A DNA stretch of 39,968 nt from Novacetimonas hansenii JCM 7643 (lineage in GTDB: Bacteria > Pseudomonadota > Alphaproteobacteria > Acetobacterales > Acetobacteraceae): the NCBI RefSeq assembly GCF_000964405.1, contig NZ_BANE01000334.1:1-39968 (forward strand). Direction: 5' to 3'. Shown here piece by piece: positions 1 through 9,600 of this stretch (position 1 is its first letter; each line of letters starts with the position of its first letter). A program made the translations under genes and the position numbers. The notes under the pieces are model-generated. The model saw only the letters and a list, made by a program, of their open reading frames with translations. It had not been told where the DNA came from and ran no database searches.

Positions 1-56
1 CCAAAAACTTTTCTTATTTTTTATCAATGAGTTGTTTTCAAATAATCTTTTAGAAC

Positions 57-235
57 TGGCGGAGTCAAGGGCGGAGCCTTTGCCTTGTTTCCATCTTCTG
101 CCAGGCGTGTGATATCCGGGCGCTGCCCGGACCCGGCAGGGATTGCGATCCCTGCACCCTGATCTGTTAAAAGTTATGGTTTCCAAAGGTCTGTGATCTT
201 TGGCGGGTCAAGGGCAGAGTCCTTGCCTTTCCCCT
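57..235. repeat. Dispersed multi-hairpin intergenic repeat, copy A (with partial tandem unit)
   Basis: This is a run of short inverted repeats between the window edge and petA. From about 113 it carries a CCGGGC/GCCCGG hairpin, a GCAGGGAT/ATCCCTGC hairpin and a CCAAAGGT/ATCTTTGG-type hairpin. The same blocks, in the same order and nearly identical, recur at 25285-25410. The last block (about 203-235) also resembles 57-93, so the element is partly tandem here. The first 14 bases of the window match the right arm of the palindromic element at 21553-21635. The repeat runs to about 235, so the reading frame upstream of the petA ATG at 298 is repeat DNA rather than coding sequence. Confidence 0.75.
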
Positions 236-297
236 GTCGCCCACCGGTAATGCGATATGCCCTTTCCGTCGCCGCCATCTGCGGATATGAAATCCTC

Positions 298-942
298 ATG
301 ACAGACAATACCGACGACAGCGCAACGCCTGCGTCAGGCGGTGGGCGACGTGACTTTCTGGGCATGGTGACAGCCGCGACCGCCATCACCGGTGCGGGTG
401 CGTGCCTGTGGCCGTTCCTGCAAAGTCTGGCGCCGCGTGACAGTGCGGCGGCGCATATGCCGGTCAATGTCGATATCTCGCACCTGCAGGCGGGGCAGCA
501 GATCGTCGTGACATGGCAGGGGCGACCCGTCTTCATTACCCATCGTACACCCCAGGCACTTGCGCGGATGCAGCAGCCCGACCTGGCGCGGCGCCTGCGC
601 GATGAACATTCCACCGACCGGCAGCAGCCCGCCTATGCCACCAACTGGCATCGTTCCCTTGTGCCTGAATATGGGGTTGTAGTGGGGATCTGTACGCATC
701 TGGGCTGCATCCCGGCCTATCGTCCCCTGCCGGAGGGAACGGGGGGGGATGACTGGCCCGGTGGTTATGCCTGTCCCTGCCATGGGTCGATGTTCGATCT
801 TGCAGGGCGTGTATTCAAGGGCGCGCCCGCACCTTACAACCTGCCTGTCCCGCCTTATTCCATGCCGACGCCCACAACCATTCGGATCGGGGCGAATCCT
901 GATGGGCAGGAGTTTGATTTTACGACGATATTGCAGATATAG
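298..942 (+). CDS. petA: Ubiquinol-cytochrome c reductase Rieske iron-sulfur subunit
   Basis: The 214-residue protein is the [2Fe-2S] subunit of the cytochrome bc1 complex. It accepts electrons from ubiquinol and passes them to cytochrome c1 at the inner membrane. Rieske box 1 is CTHLGC (132-137; ligands C132 and H134) and box 2 is CPCHGS (159-164; ligands C159 and H162), with C137 and C161 as the expected disulfide. The N-terminus has an RR-x-F-L motif at 17-21 followed by a hydrophobic stretch (about 21-45), typical of a Tat-exported, membrane-anchored Rieske protein. I chose the ATG at 298 because the frame upstream lies in an intergenic repeat. Length is normal. petB and petC do not follow: the next gene is the convergent rfbA only 9 bp away, so this copy is detached from the usual petABC operon, at least on its downstream side. 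Confidence 0.93.
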   Translation: MTDNTDDSATPASGGGRRDFLGMVTAATAITGAGACLWPFLQSLAPRDSAAAHMPVNVDISHLQAGQQIVVTWQGRPVFITHRTPQALARMQQPDLARRLRDEHSTDRQQPAYATNWHRSLVPEYGVVVGICTHLGCIPAYRPLPEGTGGDDWPGGYACPCHGSMFDLAGRVFKGAPAPYNLPVPPYSMPTPTTIRIGANPDGQEFDFTTILQI

Positions 943-951
943 GACGTGGTT

Positions 952-1860
952 TCAGGGCGCGATGCAAAGTCCCTGCTGTCCATCGGCAATAGCATGCAAA
1001 GTGCGTCCCAGTTCGGTCTTGATCATACGCCCCGCCCAGTGGCGGAGTTGCTGTGCATTGATGTATCCCATCCTGAATGCGACTTCCGCAGGGGAGCCGA
1101 CCAGCATTCCCTGACGTGACTGTATCGTCTGTACGAAGGTGCCGGCCTGCATCAGGCTGTCGGGCATGCCCGCATCCAGCCAGGCACAGCCGCGACCCAG
1201 CGGCTCCACCCGCAGCGAATGTTCCTGCAGATAGATTTTGTTCAGGTCGGTGATTTCCAGTTCCCCGCGTGGCGATGGCCGGAGGCGGCGGGCAAATTCA
1301 CTGACCCGTGCATCATAGAAGTAAAGCCCCGTCACGGCCCAGTTGGAATGGGGGATGGGGGGTTTTTCAACGATATCAACGGCTGTTCCATCCGGGGCAA
1401 AGGATACAACGCCATAGCGTTCAGGATCACGTACCTGATAGGCAAAGACCGTGGCCCCATGTTCCTGTTGGGCGGATTTTTGCAGGATCTGCGACAGGTG
1501 ATCGGCAAAGATCAGGTTATCGCCAAGGATCAGGGCACATGGCGCATTGTTGATCCAGTCTTCGGCAATCACGAAGGCCTGGGCAATCCCATCGGGGGAG
1601 GGCTGCTCGCGATAGGAAAAGGAGACGCCATATTGTGATCCATCCCCCAGCAGGCGTTGGAACTGTGGCAGGTCCAGCGGCGTGGAAATGACCATGATGT
1701 CACGGATACCCGCAAGCATCAGGGTCGAAAGCGGGTAGTAGATCATGGGTTTGTCATAAACCGGCAGCATCTGTTTGCTTGATGCCAGTGTCATGGGATG
1801 CAACCGGGTGCCCGACCCGCCGGCCAGCAGGATGCCCTTCATTGGCTGGGAAATGGTCAT
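952..1860 (-). CDS. rfbA: Glucose-1-phosphate thymidylyltransferase
   Basis: The enzyme makes dTDP-glucose from dTTP and glucose-1-phosphate, the first step toward dTDP-rhamnose and other dTDP-deoxysugars. The 302-residue protein starts [15 protein letters not shown] and has the nucleotidyltransferase signature GGSGTRL near residues 14-20. It also has the family segments [26 protein letters not shown] and the C-terminal AWLDAG typical of RmlA. The start at 1860 overlaps the rfbB stop by 4 bp (ATGA) and has a strong GGAGGTGA ribosome binding site inside the end of rfbB, so translation is probably coupled. The ORF is open further upstream, but that part is the rfbB shadow. rfbC and rfbD are not in the window. 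The gene converges on petA with a 9 bp gap and no visible terminator. Confidence 0.96.
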   Translation of the reverse strand: MTISQPMKGILLAGGSGTRLHPMTLASSKQMLPVYDKPMIYYPLSTLMLAGIRDIMVISTPLDLPQFQRLLGDGSQYGVSFSYREQPSPDGIAQAFVIAEDWINNAPCALILGDNLIFADHLSQILQKSAQQEHGATVFAYQVRDPERYGVVSFAPDGTAVDIVEKPPIPHSNWAVTGLYFYDARVSEFARRLRPSPRGELEITDLNKIYLQEHSLRVEPLGRGCAWLDAGMPDSLMQAGTFVQTIQSRQGMLVGSPAEVAFRMGYINAQQLRHWAGRMIKTELGRTLHAIADGQQGLCIAP

Positions 1861-2927
1861 GTCACCTCCATGATGGGCGCGCGGCCCAGGCGTTGTCCCG
1901 CGTAACGTTGTGCGCGCAGACCCCGCCACCATGCGGCATTGTCCAGGTACCATTGGATCGTTTTACGCAATCCCTGCTCGAAACTGTGCCGTGCCCGCCA
2001 TCCCAGCATGTTTTCCGCATGGGATGGGTCGATTGCATAACGGAAATCATGTCCCGGCCGGTCCTGTACGTGATGGATCAGGCGTGCATGTGGACCTGTC
2101 GGATCGGGATGGAGTTCATCAAGGATGGCGCACAGGGCCTGTACCACCTCCATGTTGGTACGTTCCTGCCGTGCGCCGATGGCATAGGTTTCGCCGGGTC
2201 GCCCCTGTTCCACCGCCAGCACCAGGGCCTCGGCATGGTCCTCCACAAACAGCCAGTCGCGGATGTTCTGTCCCGCGCCATAGACCGGCAGGGGTTTGCC
2301 CTCCACGGCGTTGATGATCATCAGGGGGATCAGCTTTTCCGGGAAATGCCAGATGCCATAATTATTTGTCGTGTTCGTTACAAATGTCGGCAGGCCATAG
2401 GTGTGATGCCATGCCCGTACCATATGGTCCGATGCCGCCTTGCTGGCGGAATAGGGGCTGCGCGGGTCATACGGGGTTGTTTCCGTAAAGGGCGCGTCCT
2501 GCGCGCCAAGTGCGCCGAATACTTCGTCGGTGGAGATATGGTGGAAGCGAAAGCGTGCCTGCGCCGCCCGGTCCAGTGCCTGCCAGTAGTGTCGTGCCGC
2601 ATCCAGCAGGACCGACGTGCCCATCACGTTGGTGCGGACAAAGGTGTCCGGCCCGTCGATGGAGCGGTCTACATGGCTTTCTGCGGCCAGGTGCATGACC
2701 GCATCCGGCTGGTAATGTGCAAACAGGCGTGCCATGGCGGCAGGATCGGTAATGTCGTGCCGTTCAGAGCGATAGCGTCGGTTCGTGGCCGAATCCTCCA
2801 GTGCTTCACTGCTTGCGGCATAGGTCATGCAGTCCACGTTGATGATTTCATGTGTGGTATGTCGGATGACGTGGCGCACAACCGCCGATCCGATAAAGCC
2901 ACATCCACCAGTCAGGAGAATTCGCAT
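1857..2927 (-). CDS. rfbB: dTDP-glucose 4,6-dehydratase
   Basis: The enzyme converts dTDP-glucose to dTDP-4-keto-6-deoxyglucose using bound NAD. The 356-residue protein is an extended short-chain dehydrogenase: GGCGFIGS (7-14) binds NAD, TDE (133-135) supplies the catalytic Thr/Asp/Glu, and YSASK (159-163) holds the catalytic Tyr and Lys. The stretch [17 protein letters not shown] corresponds to the usual [15 protein letters not shown]. An AGGA ribosome binding site lies 8-9 bases before the ATG at 2927. It is first in a two-gene unit with rfbA (4 bp overlap). Together they feed a dTDP-deoxysugar, probably rhamnose for exopolysaccharide or LPS, although the last two enzymes of that pathway must lie elsewhere. 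Confidence 0.96.
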   Translation of the reverse strand: MRILLTGGCGFIGSAVVRHVIRHTTHEIINVDCMTYAASSEALEDSATNRRYRSERHDITDPAAMARLFAHYQPDAVMHLAAESHVDRSIDGPDTFVRTNVMGTSVLLDAARHYWQALDRAAQARFRFHHISTDEVFGALGAQDAPFTETTPYDPRSPYSASKAASDHMVRAWHHTYGLPTFVTNTTNNYGIWHFPEKLIPLMIINAVEGKPLPVYGAGQNIRDWLFVEDHAEALVLAVEQGRPGETYAIGARQERTNMEVVQALCAILDELHPDPTGPHARLIHHVQDRPGHDFRYAIDPSHAENMLGWRARHSFEQGLRKTIQWYLDNAAWWRGLRAQRYAGQRLGRAPIMEVT

Positions 2928-3385
2928 GTATAATCCTGCATGTATGCATATACTGTTAAAATATTTCTGATAAATATGCTTTCAACTAAGCAGGGAAAGC
3001 ACGGGGGATATGAATGTTTTTTATCCCGTAATTCATAATATATCGTTACTTTTTAGGGGGCGTTCAAAAACGGCCGATTGATAAAAAGTACGAACATTTA
3101 AGGCGTTATCTTATGTTTTTGGAAATATGAAGATATTCAAAGACATTTTGAAGATATTTACCAAAAAACTTTATTATTCCAGCAGGTTACTGGCCGCCCC
3201 TCTGCTCAAACAGCCTGCTTGGCGTAGGCACAGATCGGGTCTTCATGCGACCATAATGAAAATATCTGTCTGGATAAGGAATGGTTGGAAAAACAGGTGC
3301 TGCAAGACATGCCGCGATCACACAGGCACCTGTGGCAAGGTGCCTGTGTCGCTGCCCTGCAGACTGCCCCGGCCGGAAGGGTCTG
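2928..3385. other. Intergenic region, AT-rich, upstream of rfbB
   Basis: No convincing gene is present in these 458 bases. The part next to rfbB (about 2930-3200) is AT-rich and presumably holds the rfbB promoter. I could not settle on one -35/-10 pair. A short imperfect repeat of TGAAGATATT occurs around 3125-3165, and CCAAAAAACTTT near 3160 resembles the arm of the dispersed palindromic repeat. The right end carries the hairpin described at 3320-3349. Confidence 0.5.
3320..3349 (-). terminator. Strong stem-loop after the AGE-family gene (possible terminator)
   Basis: An 11 bp perfect stem (ACACAGGCACC with GGTGCCTGTGT) closes an 8-base loop, 37 bases past the stop of the epimerase-family gene. 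No T-run follows on the minus strand, so it may end transcription poorly or protect the 3' end rather than act as a classical intrinsic terminator. Confidence 0.45.
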
Positions 3386-4522
3386 TCAGCGTGATGCAAG
3401 GAGCTCCATGGCGCCCCCATAGATGTGATACAGCGAACTGGCAGGCATATGGTCGGTCAGGGCCACGCCATGTACATCAAGGCGGTCAATCCATCCCCCC
3501 CGCAGGCGCGACGGGGCATAATGTTCGAAGAAAAATGCGCTCTGCCGTTCAATGAAACCAGCGGCCTGCGTGTCCCCCCCCCGTGCGCGCAAGGCCAGGA
3601 TGCGCAGGAATTCGGTCTGTGGCCAGATGCGGGTAGAGGTTTCAAGTTGCGTACCATTTTCGGTTATCGCGTCGCAAACCACCAGGGTGCGGGTATTTAC
3701 CCCATATGCCATGGCGGTTTCCGCCAGCCTGTCTTTCGCATCCAGCACCCGGTCAATATTGGGGTCATCGGGGGCAAGGCGGGCAAATTCGCAAAAGAGC
3801 CATGACCATTCCAGCAGGTGTCCCGGCTCAACCCGGTTATGTCCCGTCGCCTGCAGGGGGGCCCATGTGCTATCAAGGAATTCGAGCAGCATGCCGGTGC
3901 CGGGCAGGATGAAATGATCCAGCGCCAGAGAGGCGACGCGTCGTGCGTGGTCCAGATAGAAACTGTCGCCCGAGACATCAAAAAGCGCCAGATAGGCTTC
4001 CAGCAGGTGCATATGCGGGTTCTGCCGGTGGATACTGTCGGCAGGGGGGAGGGTATCGCGATACCCGCCATGTTCCATCAGGAAAATCCGGTCGATTTCC
4101 AACGAAGTTTCCCGCGCGACGGCAAGGTACTGACGATCCTGCGATACGTGATAGGCCCAGCCATGGGCCAGCAGGATAAAGGCATGGGCATACAGGTCAC
4201 GCCGCCTGTCCGCCGGACGCCCATCCGGCCCGAGGGAGAAGATCCACCCCGGCGCATCATCACTGCGCCAGTAACGGCGCTTCACTTCATGCAGGCAGCG
4301 CAGGGATCGGGCCGCCGTGTTGCCAAAACCATCAAGTTCCGCGCGGCAGTAGGTGGATACCTGACGTGCCTGTACCATCAGGCGCAATTCCGGCAGGGCA
4401 ATGGGCTGATGGTCAAAGGTCAGGCGTTCATGGAACAGGGACCGATCAGTATCGAACCCGTTTTCCGACCATAGGGGAAGTGCGCTTTCCGATAGCCAGC
4501 GGCGCCACGTATCGTGTGACAA
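3386..4522 (-). CDS. N-acylglucosamine 2-epimerase (AGE) family sugar isomerase/epimerase
   Basis: This is an (alpha/alpha)6-barrel enzyme of the AGE superfamily, about 378 residues, the usual length. Family hallmarks are visible in order: YAHAF with a following AxxGWAY helix, the HMHLLEAYLALF segment, an EPGH-x-LEWSWL motif with putative catalytic His and Glu, TR-x-WPQTE, and the C-terminal ASSLYHIYGA-like end. Members act on N-acylglucosamine, mannose, glucose or mannose-6-phosphate, so the substrate cannot be fixed from sequence. The frame is open back to a GTG at 4579, but those residues are unlike the family. I prefer the TTG at 4522, which has AAAGGG about 7 bases upstream. The gene lies immediately after hldE on the same strand, suggesting co-transcription and a role in envelope sugar supply. 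Confidence 0.82.
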   Translation of the reverse strand: MSHDTWRRWLSESALPLWSENGFDTDRSLFHERLTFDHQPIALPELRLMVQARQVSTYCRAELDGFGNTAARSLRCLHEVKRRYWRSDDAPGWIFSLGPDGRPADRRRDLYAHAFILLAHGWAYHVSQDRQYLAVARETSLEIDRIFLMEHGGYRDTLPPADSIHRQNPHMHLLEAYLALFDVSGDSFYLDHARRVASLALDHFILPGTGMLLEFLDSTWAPLQATGHNRVEPGHLLEWSWLFCEFARLAPDDPNIDRVLDAKDRLAETAMAYGVNTRTLVVCDAITENGTQLETSTRIWPQTEFLRILALRARGGDTQAAGFIERQSAFFFEHYAPSRLRGGWIDRLDVHGVALTDHMPASSLYHIYGGAMELLASR

Positions 4523-4579
4523 TTCAATACCCTTTATCTTATTTATTATTGGGCAGTTTACACAAATGCAGGGCCACAC

Positions 4580-6097
4580 TCATGTCGCGGTGGCGCTTTG
4601 GGGCGTGGTGGCCTCGTCTCCCTGCGCCTTTTTGACAAGCGATGAGGTCGAGCGCCCCTGTACGATGTTCACCAGTGCCACACGGCCGCCATGCTGTTTG
4701 ACGAAATCACCGCCGATCACCTGATCTTCGGTATAATCCGCACCCTTGACCAGTACGTCGGGGCGCAACTCCTGGATAAGGTCAAGGGGAGTGTCCTCAT
4801 CAAACAGGATCACCAGATCCACATCACGCAGGGCGCCCATGACCGTTGCGCGTGCGATTTCGTCCTGGATCGGGCGACTTTCTCCCTTAAGACGTCTTAT
4901 GGAACTGTCGGTGTTCAGTGCGACAATCAGCTTGTCACCTTCCTTTGCCGCCGCACGGATCAATTCGATATGGCCGGGGTGGATCAGGTCAAAACAGCCA
5001 TTGGTAAAGACCACCTGCGCCCCATGGCGGCGCCAGTTGGTGACGATGTGACGGGCCTGTTCGACGGGTACCAAAGCGCCCGCATCATTCATTTCACTAT
5101 GCAGTTCGGCGCTCAGTTCCGCGCGTGAGACTGTGGCCGTGCCCAGCTTGCTGACGGAAACCGCCGCCGCTGCCGCCGCGATCACGACCGCCGTTTCCAT
5201 GGATTGCCCCGCGGACAGGGTGCTGGCGATGGTTGCAACGACGGTATCTCCTGCGCCGGAGACATCGCTGACCTCTGAACGGCGACCGGTCACATGCAGG
5301 CATTCGCGATCCCGCCGCCACAGGGTCATGCCCTCTTCGGACCGGGTAAGCAGGACATCCCCGCCGAACTGTCGTGATGCGGCCTGTGCGGCCTTTTCTA
5401 TCTGCTGTTCCGTCACCAGTGGCAGGCCGGTGGCGCGCGTCAGTTCCGACCGGTTGGGCGTGATCAGGTCTGCACCGCGATAGGCCGCGAAGGTGGGGCG
5501 CTTGGGGTCCACGATGACGGGAATACCCCTTTTGCGGCCTGCCCGGATCACGGCATCCAGGACTTCATCCGACAGCACGCCCTTGGCGTAATCGGAACAG
5601 ACCAGCGCGTCGGCTTCCGTCAGCGCATCAAGCGTGGCGGCAATCAGATGTTGGGGGGTCGTGGGGGACAGGGTGCCGACATGTTCTTCATCAATGCGGA
5701 CGATCTGCTGGCGGCCGCTGATGATGCGTGTCTTGGTAATGGTCGTCCATGCGGGGTCTGTGACGAAATGGCGCAGGTTCACGCCGGGCCAGGGCGCCAT
5801 GATGTCGCGCAGTGTATCGGCCGTACGATCCTGTCCCACCACGCCGATCAGGTCCACCGTACAGCCCAGTGCGGCCGCATTGGCGGCAACATTGGCCGCG
5901 CCGCCGGGAACCGCGACCTGATGGGAATGAAGGAGGACCGGCACGGGGGCTTCGGGCGAAATACGGTTGACCGTGCCGAAGACATATTTGTCCACCAGCA
6001 GGTCCCCGATGATGCACAGGCGGCCAAATTTAAAATTCTCAATCATTCCACGTCGCATGTCCATGGATTGGGGAAAGGAAGCAGGTCGTTGTAGCAT
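4580..6097 (-). CDS. hldE: Bifunctional heptose-7-phosphate kinase / heptose-1-phosphate adenylyltransferase
   Basis: The enzyme makes ADP-heptose for the LPS inner core. It phosphorylates D-glycero-D-manno-heptose 7-phosphate at C1 and, after dephosphorylation by GmhB, adds AMP. The 505-residue protein has an N-terminal ribokinase-type domain (about 18-340) with the PGGAANVA motif and the DVSGAGDT anion hole. A C-terminal cytidylyltransferase-like domain (about 360-495) has NGCFDLIHPGH, with the HxGH nucleotidyl-transfer motif, and the downstream GRSTSSLV segment typical of HldE. Family members usually begin close to the MIENFKFG segment, so M12, M14 or M18 (6046-6064) may be the true start. 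No ribosome binding site clearly decides. It appears co-transcribed with the AGE-family gene. No other heptose genes are nearby. Confidence 0.94.
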   Translation of the reverse strand: MLQRPASFPQSMDMRRGMIENFKFGRLCIIGDLLVDKYVFGTVNRISPEAPVPVLLHSHQVAVPGGAANVAANAAALGCTVDLIGVVGQDRTADTLRDIMAPWPGVNLRHFVTDPAWTTITKTRIISGRQQIVRIDEEHVGTLSPTTPQHLIAATLDALTEADALVCSDYAKGVLSDEVLDAVIRAGRKRGIPVIVDPKRPTFAAYRGADLITPNRSELTRATGLPLVTEQQIEKAAQAASRQFGGDVLLTRSEEGMTLWRRDRECLHVTGRRSEVSDVSGAGDTVVATIASTLSAGQSMETAVVIAAAAAAVSVSKLGTATVSRAELSAELHSEMNDAGALVPVEQARHIVTNWRRHGAQVVFTNGCFDLIHPGHIELIRAAAKEGDKLIVALNTDSSIRRLKGESRPIQDEIARATVMGALRDVDLVILFDEDTPLDLIQELRPDVLVKGADYTEDQVIGGDFVKQHGGRVALVNIVQGRSTSSLVKKAQGDEATTPQSATAT

Positions 6098-6539
6098 GGG
6101 GGCACCGCAGTGGGTTCCATGTATGTATGACCGCTTATATGGCGTTGCTGGCTATGCGGTATGGGGGGCGCAGTGTTTGTGATGTCATGCATGAATCACA
6201 GGCCCCCAACGTGACGGGGCTTTCCCCCGTGCATATTGATGATGCCGTTACGATTCAGGGAAACGGCAGAGCTCATTATTCCTTCAAACCCGCCTGTGGA
6301 GATATGCCGCTGTAGCATAGGCCAAAATCACGGGGAAACAATAAGGGCGGCAACGGGGGCCATCATGACGAAACGCATCGCGCGGGCATCTGGCGGCGTG
6401 TGTCATGTTCGGGCCGACTGGCGCAGGGCGCTGCGTAACCGGTGACGCCCGGCGTCATCGCAGCCTTGGTGCGGCAATCGAACGGTCGGCATCACATCCA
6501 TGCCATGGGCATATGAAGCAAGCTGCATTTTAAGGAAAG
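6098..6539. other. Intergenic region between hldE and tRNA-Arg
   Basis: No gene could be supported in these 442 bases. Short open frames here have no ribosome binding site or recognisable protein. A TGACGCC-C-GGCGTCA inverted repeat near 6441-6456 is the only compact symmetry seen. It lies about 85 bases past the tRNA 3' end. The hldE promoter is presumably near 6100-6200. Confidence 0.5.
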
Positions 6540-6616
6540 TGGCGCACCCGAAAGGACTCGAACCTCTAACCCCCAGATTCGTAGTCTGGTGCTCTATCCA
6601 GTTGAGCTACGGGTGC
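6540..6616 (-). tRNA. tRNA-Arg (anticodon ACG), CCA encoded
   Basis: The minus strand reads GCACCCG-TA-GCTC... and folds into a full cloverleaf. The 7 bp acceptor stem GCACCCG/CGGGTGC is followed by discriminator G and an encoded CCA (6540-6542). The anticodon stem is CCAGA/TCTGG with loop CTACGAA, giving anticodon ACG, which is read as inosine-containing ICG for CGN arginine codons after TadA deamination. The T-arm has GGTTCGAGTCC. Total length is 77 nt including CCA. Confidence 0.97.
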
Positions 6617-6646
6617 GCTGTGAGGCGGCTTTTAACCTGACCTCCT

Positions 6647-6668
6647 GGGGGCCGCAAGCCCCTTTTTT
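6647..6668 (+). terminator. Intrinsic-terminator-like hairpin, plus-strand polarity
   Basis: GGGGGC, a CGCAA loop and GCCCC are followed by six T residues, which is the classical shape on the plus strand. No plus-strand gene lies upstream within 6 kb. The neighbours, the RND gene and tRNA-Arg, are on the minus strand, where the T-run would precede the stem. It could stop antisense transcription or serve the RND transcript only as a 3' stem. Confidence 0.45.
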
Positions 6669-6674
6669 CATTTT

Positions 6675-9600
6675 TTACGCCTTGATCGCATTATTTTTTC
6701 TGCGCAGCCGCAGGACCATACGCTTGCTCCAGGCCCGCAGCCGGTCGAGATAGATATAGATAACCGGCGTGGTGTAGAGCGTCAGCAACTGGCTCATCGC
6801 CAGCCCCCCCACCACGGCAATCCCCAATGGGCGGCGCAGTTCGATGCCGTAGCCATCGCTGATGATCAGCGGGACAGCCCCGAAGGCCGCTGCCAGCGTT
6901 GTCATGACGATGGGGCGGAAGCGTTTGACGCAGGCTTCCCGGATGGCTGCTTCCGGCTGCATGCCGCCATCGCGTTCGGCATGCAGGGCGAAATCCACCA
7001 TCAGGATGGCGTTCTTCTTCACGATCCCCACCAGCAGGATCATGCCGATCATTGCGATCAGGGAGAATTCCTGTCCCGTCAGCCACAGCGCCAGCACCGC
7101 CCCCACGGCTGCGGAGGGCAGGGTGGAGAGGATCGTCAGAGGGTGGATGTAGCTTTCATACAGGATGCCAAGCGTGACATACATGGTCATCAGCGCCGCG
7201 ATGAACACCAGAATTTCATTGACGATGGCCTTCTGGAACTCTGCCGCCTGTCCTGAAAATCCACCCTGGATGGAGGACGGGACACGCAGCTTGACCATGG
7301 TCGTGCGGATTTCGTCCGTGGCGTCACTAAGTGCCTTTCCTGGGGCGAGGTTGAAGGAAATCGCGGCGGAGACGAATCCGTCACGGTGCGACACCGTGAT
7401 CGCGGTGGGATGGCGTTCCAGCCTGGCGACCACCGACAGGGGCACCATCGTTTCGCTGCTTGATGACACGGCGGAACCGTTCGACGCCCCGTTCCCCCCC
7501 GCAAGCCTGTTGGCGACGGAGTTGCGGAAGGACTGCTGGCTCAACTGCGTTTCCTTGCTGGCGGTGCCGCTCGGGTCCGTGACGCGCACTGTGTTCGACA
7601 CTGTCCCGCCACCTGCCGAACCGCCCGCCGTGGACAGGCGAAAGGCGGACAGGATGTCCGGCGTCGTGCGGAACCGGTCTTCCACCTGCATGACGACATG
7701 GTAGGTCGTAAGCGAAGTCGAGATGTTGGAGGCCGAGCGCTGCCCGAATGCATCATAGAGCGTGTTGCTGACCAGTTGGGGCGTAATCAGGTAACGGGCG
7801 GCCGCGTCGCGTACGATGTTGGCATGCACGGCGGCACCATTGTTCATGACATCGGTCGTGACATCCTTCAGCACCGGATCATCATGCAGCGCCGCCGTCA
7901 GGCGCGGCACCCATGTATAGATGTCATCGGCATTGTCGCTGGTCAGGATATAGCGATAGGCCCCTTCCTTCTGCCGCCCACCGCCACCGCTGATGTCGCC
8001 TGCGGAAAACATCGACAGGTCCAGTCCCGTCACATCATGCAGGCGGTCATGGATACGGGCGATCATGGCATCGGGGCCGTCACGACGTTGCGTCCGGTCG
8101 ATCATCTGTGCGAAGGCCTGCCCCTCGATGGTTGAATCCCCGGAAAATGCAAGGACGTCCTGCGTATCCTTGTCTGCCATCATGGCCTGGCTGATCTGGC
8201 GGATCTTGCTGGTCATGACGGGAAAGGACGTGGTCTGGTCAGCGCGGAAGAAGCTCATGACCAGGGCAACATCTTCCTTGGGCAGGATTCCCTTGGGCAT
8301 GATGACCAGAACGCCGATCATCAGGAGGAAACTGGCCGGAAGCGTCAGGGCCGTGATCACATGATGGCGCAATGCCCATTCAAGCGAGCGCCCATAGATC
8401 CGCAGCACCATGGCGAACAGGGTTTCGAACCCGTCTGAACAGGCCCGCATGGCGCGTTGCCATAATGGTGCGGTCGCTGGCAGGGGGGCGTCGTGGTTCA
8501 CCTCCAGCATCAGGCTGCACATCATTGGCGTCAGACTGAGTGACAGGAATAGCGAGACGATGACCGTGATTGCCAGGGTCATGGAAAATTCGAAAAATAT
8601 CTTCCCCGCCGTGCCCCCCATCAGCAGCAGCGGCAGGAACACCGCGACCAGCGAGATGGTGATCGACAGAACCGTAAAGGAGATCTCGCGCGAGCCCAGC
8701 AAGGTGGCTTCCATACGGCCCATGCCTGCTTCCATGTGGCGTGCGATGTTTTCCAGCACGACAATCGCATCATCCACCACAAACCCGGTGGCGATCGTCA
8801 GCGCCATCAGCGACAGGATATCGAGCGAAAAGCCGAACAGATACATCACCGCCAGCGTCCCCGCGAGCGAGATGGGCACCGTGATCGCCGGGATCAGGGT
8901 AGAGCGGGGCGTACGCAGGAAAAACAGCACCACCAGCACCACGAGCGCCACGGAAATCACCAATGTCCATTGTGTATCCGCCAGCGATGCGCGGATCGTC
9001 ACCGAACGGTCCATCGCGGGTGTCAGCGTGATACCCTGCGGAAGGGCGGCACGCAGGGTGGGAACGCGTTCCTTGATCTGGTCGATCACATGGATGACGT
9101 TTGCCCCTGCCTTTGGCCGCACAATGGCCATGACGGCGGGATGGCCGTTGAAAAAGCCTGCCTTGTGGTCATTTTCCACCCCGTCATGCACCTTGGCTAC
9201 ATCCGACAGGCGCACAGGCCGCCCGTTGCGATAGCCAATGACAAGGTTGCGGTATTGTGCCGCGTCACGCGCCTGATCATTGGTGGCCAGCGTGTAACGG
9301 ATCGGCCCTTCCTGGATGAATCCCTTGGGCGTGTTGGCATTTGCCGAGGCCAGGGCAGAGCGGATATCCTCGAACCCCAGCCCGTACTTGAACAGTGGAA
9401 AGGGATTGATGTCCACGCGTACGGCAGGGGCGGAACTGCCGACGATATCGATCCAGCCCACCCCCTGGATCTGTGACAGCAGTGGCTGCAGGCGCGTCTT
9501 GGCGATATCATACAGGTGGGAGACCGGTTGCGTATCCGATGTCAGTGCAAGGATGATGATCGGGTTATCCGACGGGTTCGCCTTCCAGTATTCGGGTGGG

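Noticed and set aside
193-297. N-terminal extension of petA from an earlier start at 193
   Set aside because: The bases are part of the dispersed repeat, and the Tat-type N-terminus begins at 298.
1779-2933. Long plus-strand frame of 384 codons
   Set aside because: It lies opposite rfbB, which has full dehydratase motifs. The antisense frame shows no family pattern and follows from GC-rich codon use.
3127-3555. Plus-strand frame starting MKIFKDIL
   Set aside because: It has no ribosome binding site, runs into the antisense of the epimerase gene, and has no protein-like pattern after the first residues.
6540-6616. tRNA-Arg as an integration site for a mobile element
   Set aside because: No integrase and no direct repeat of the tRNA 3' end was seen nearby.
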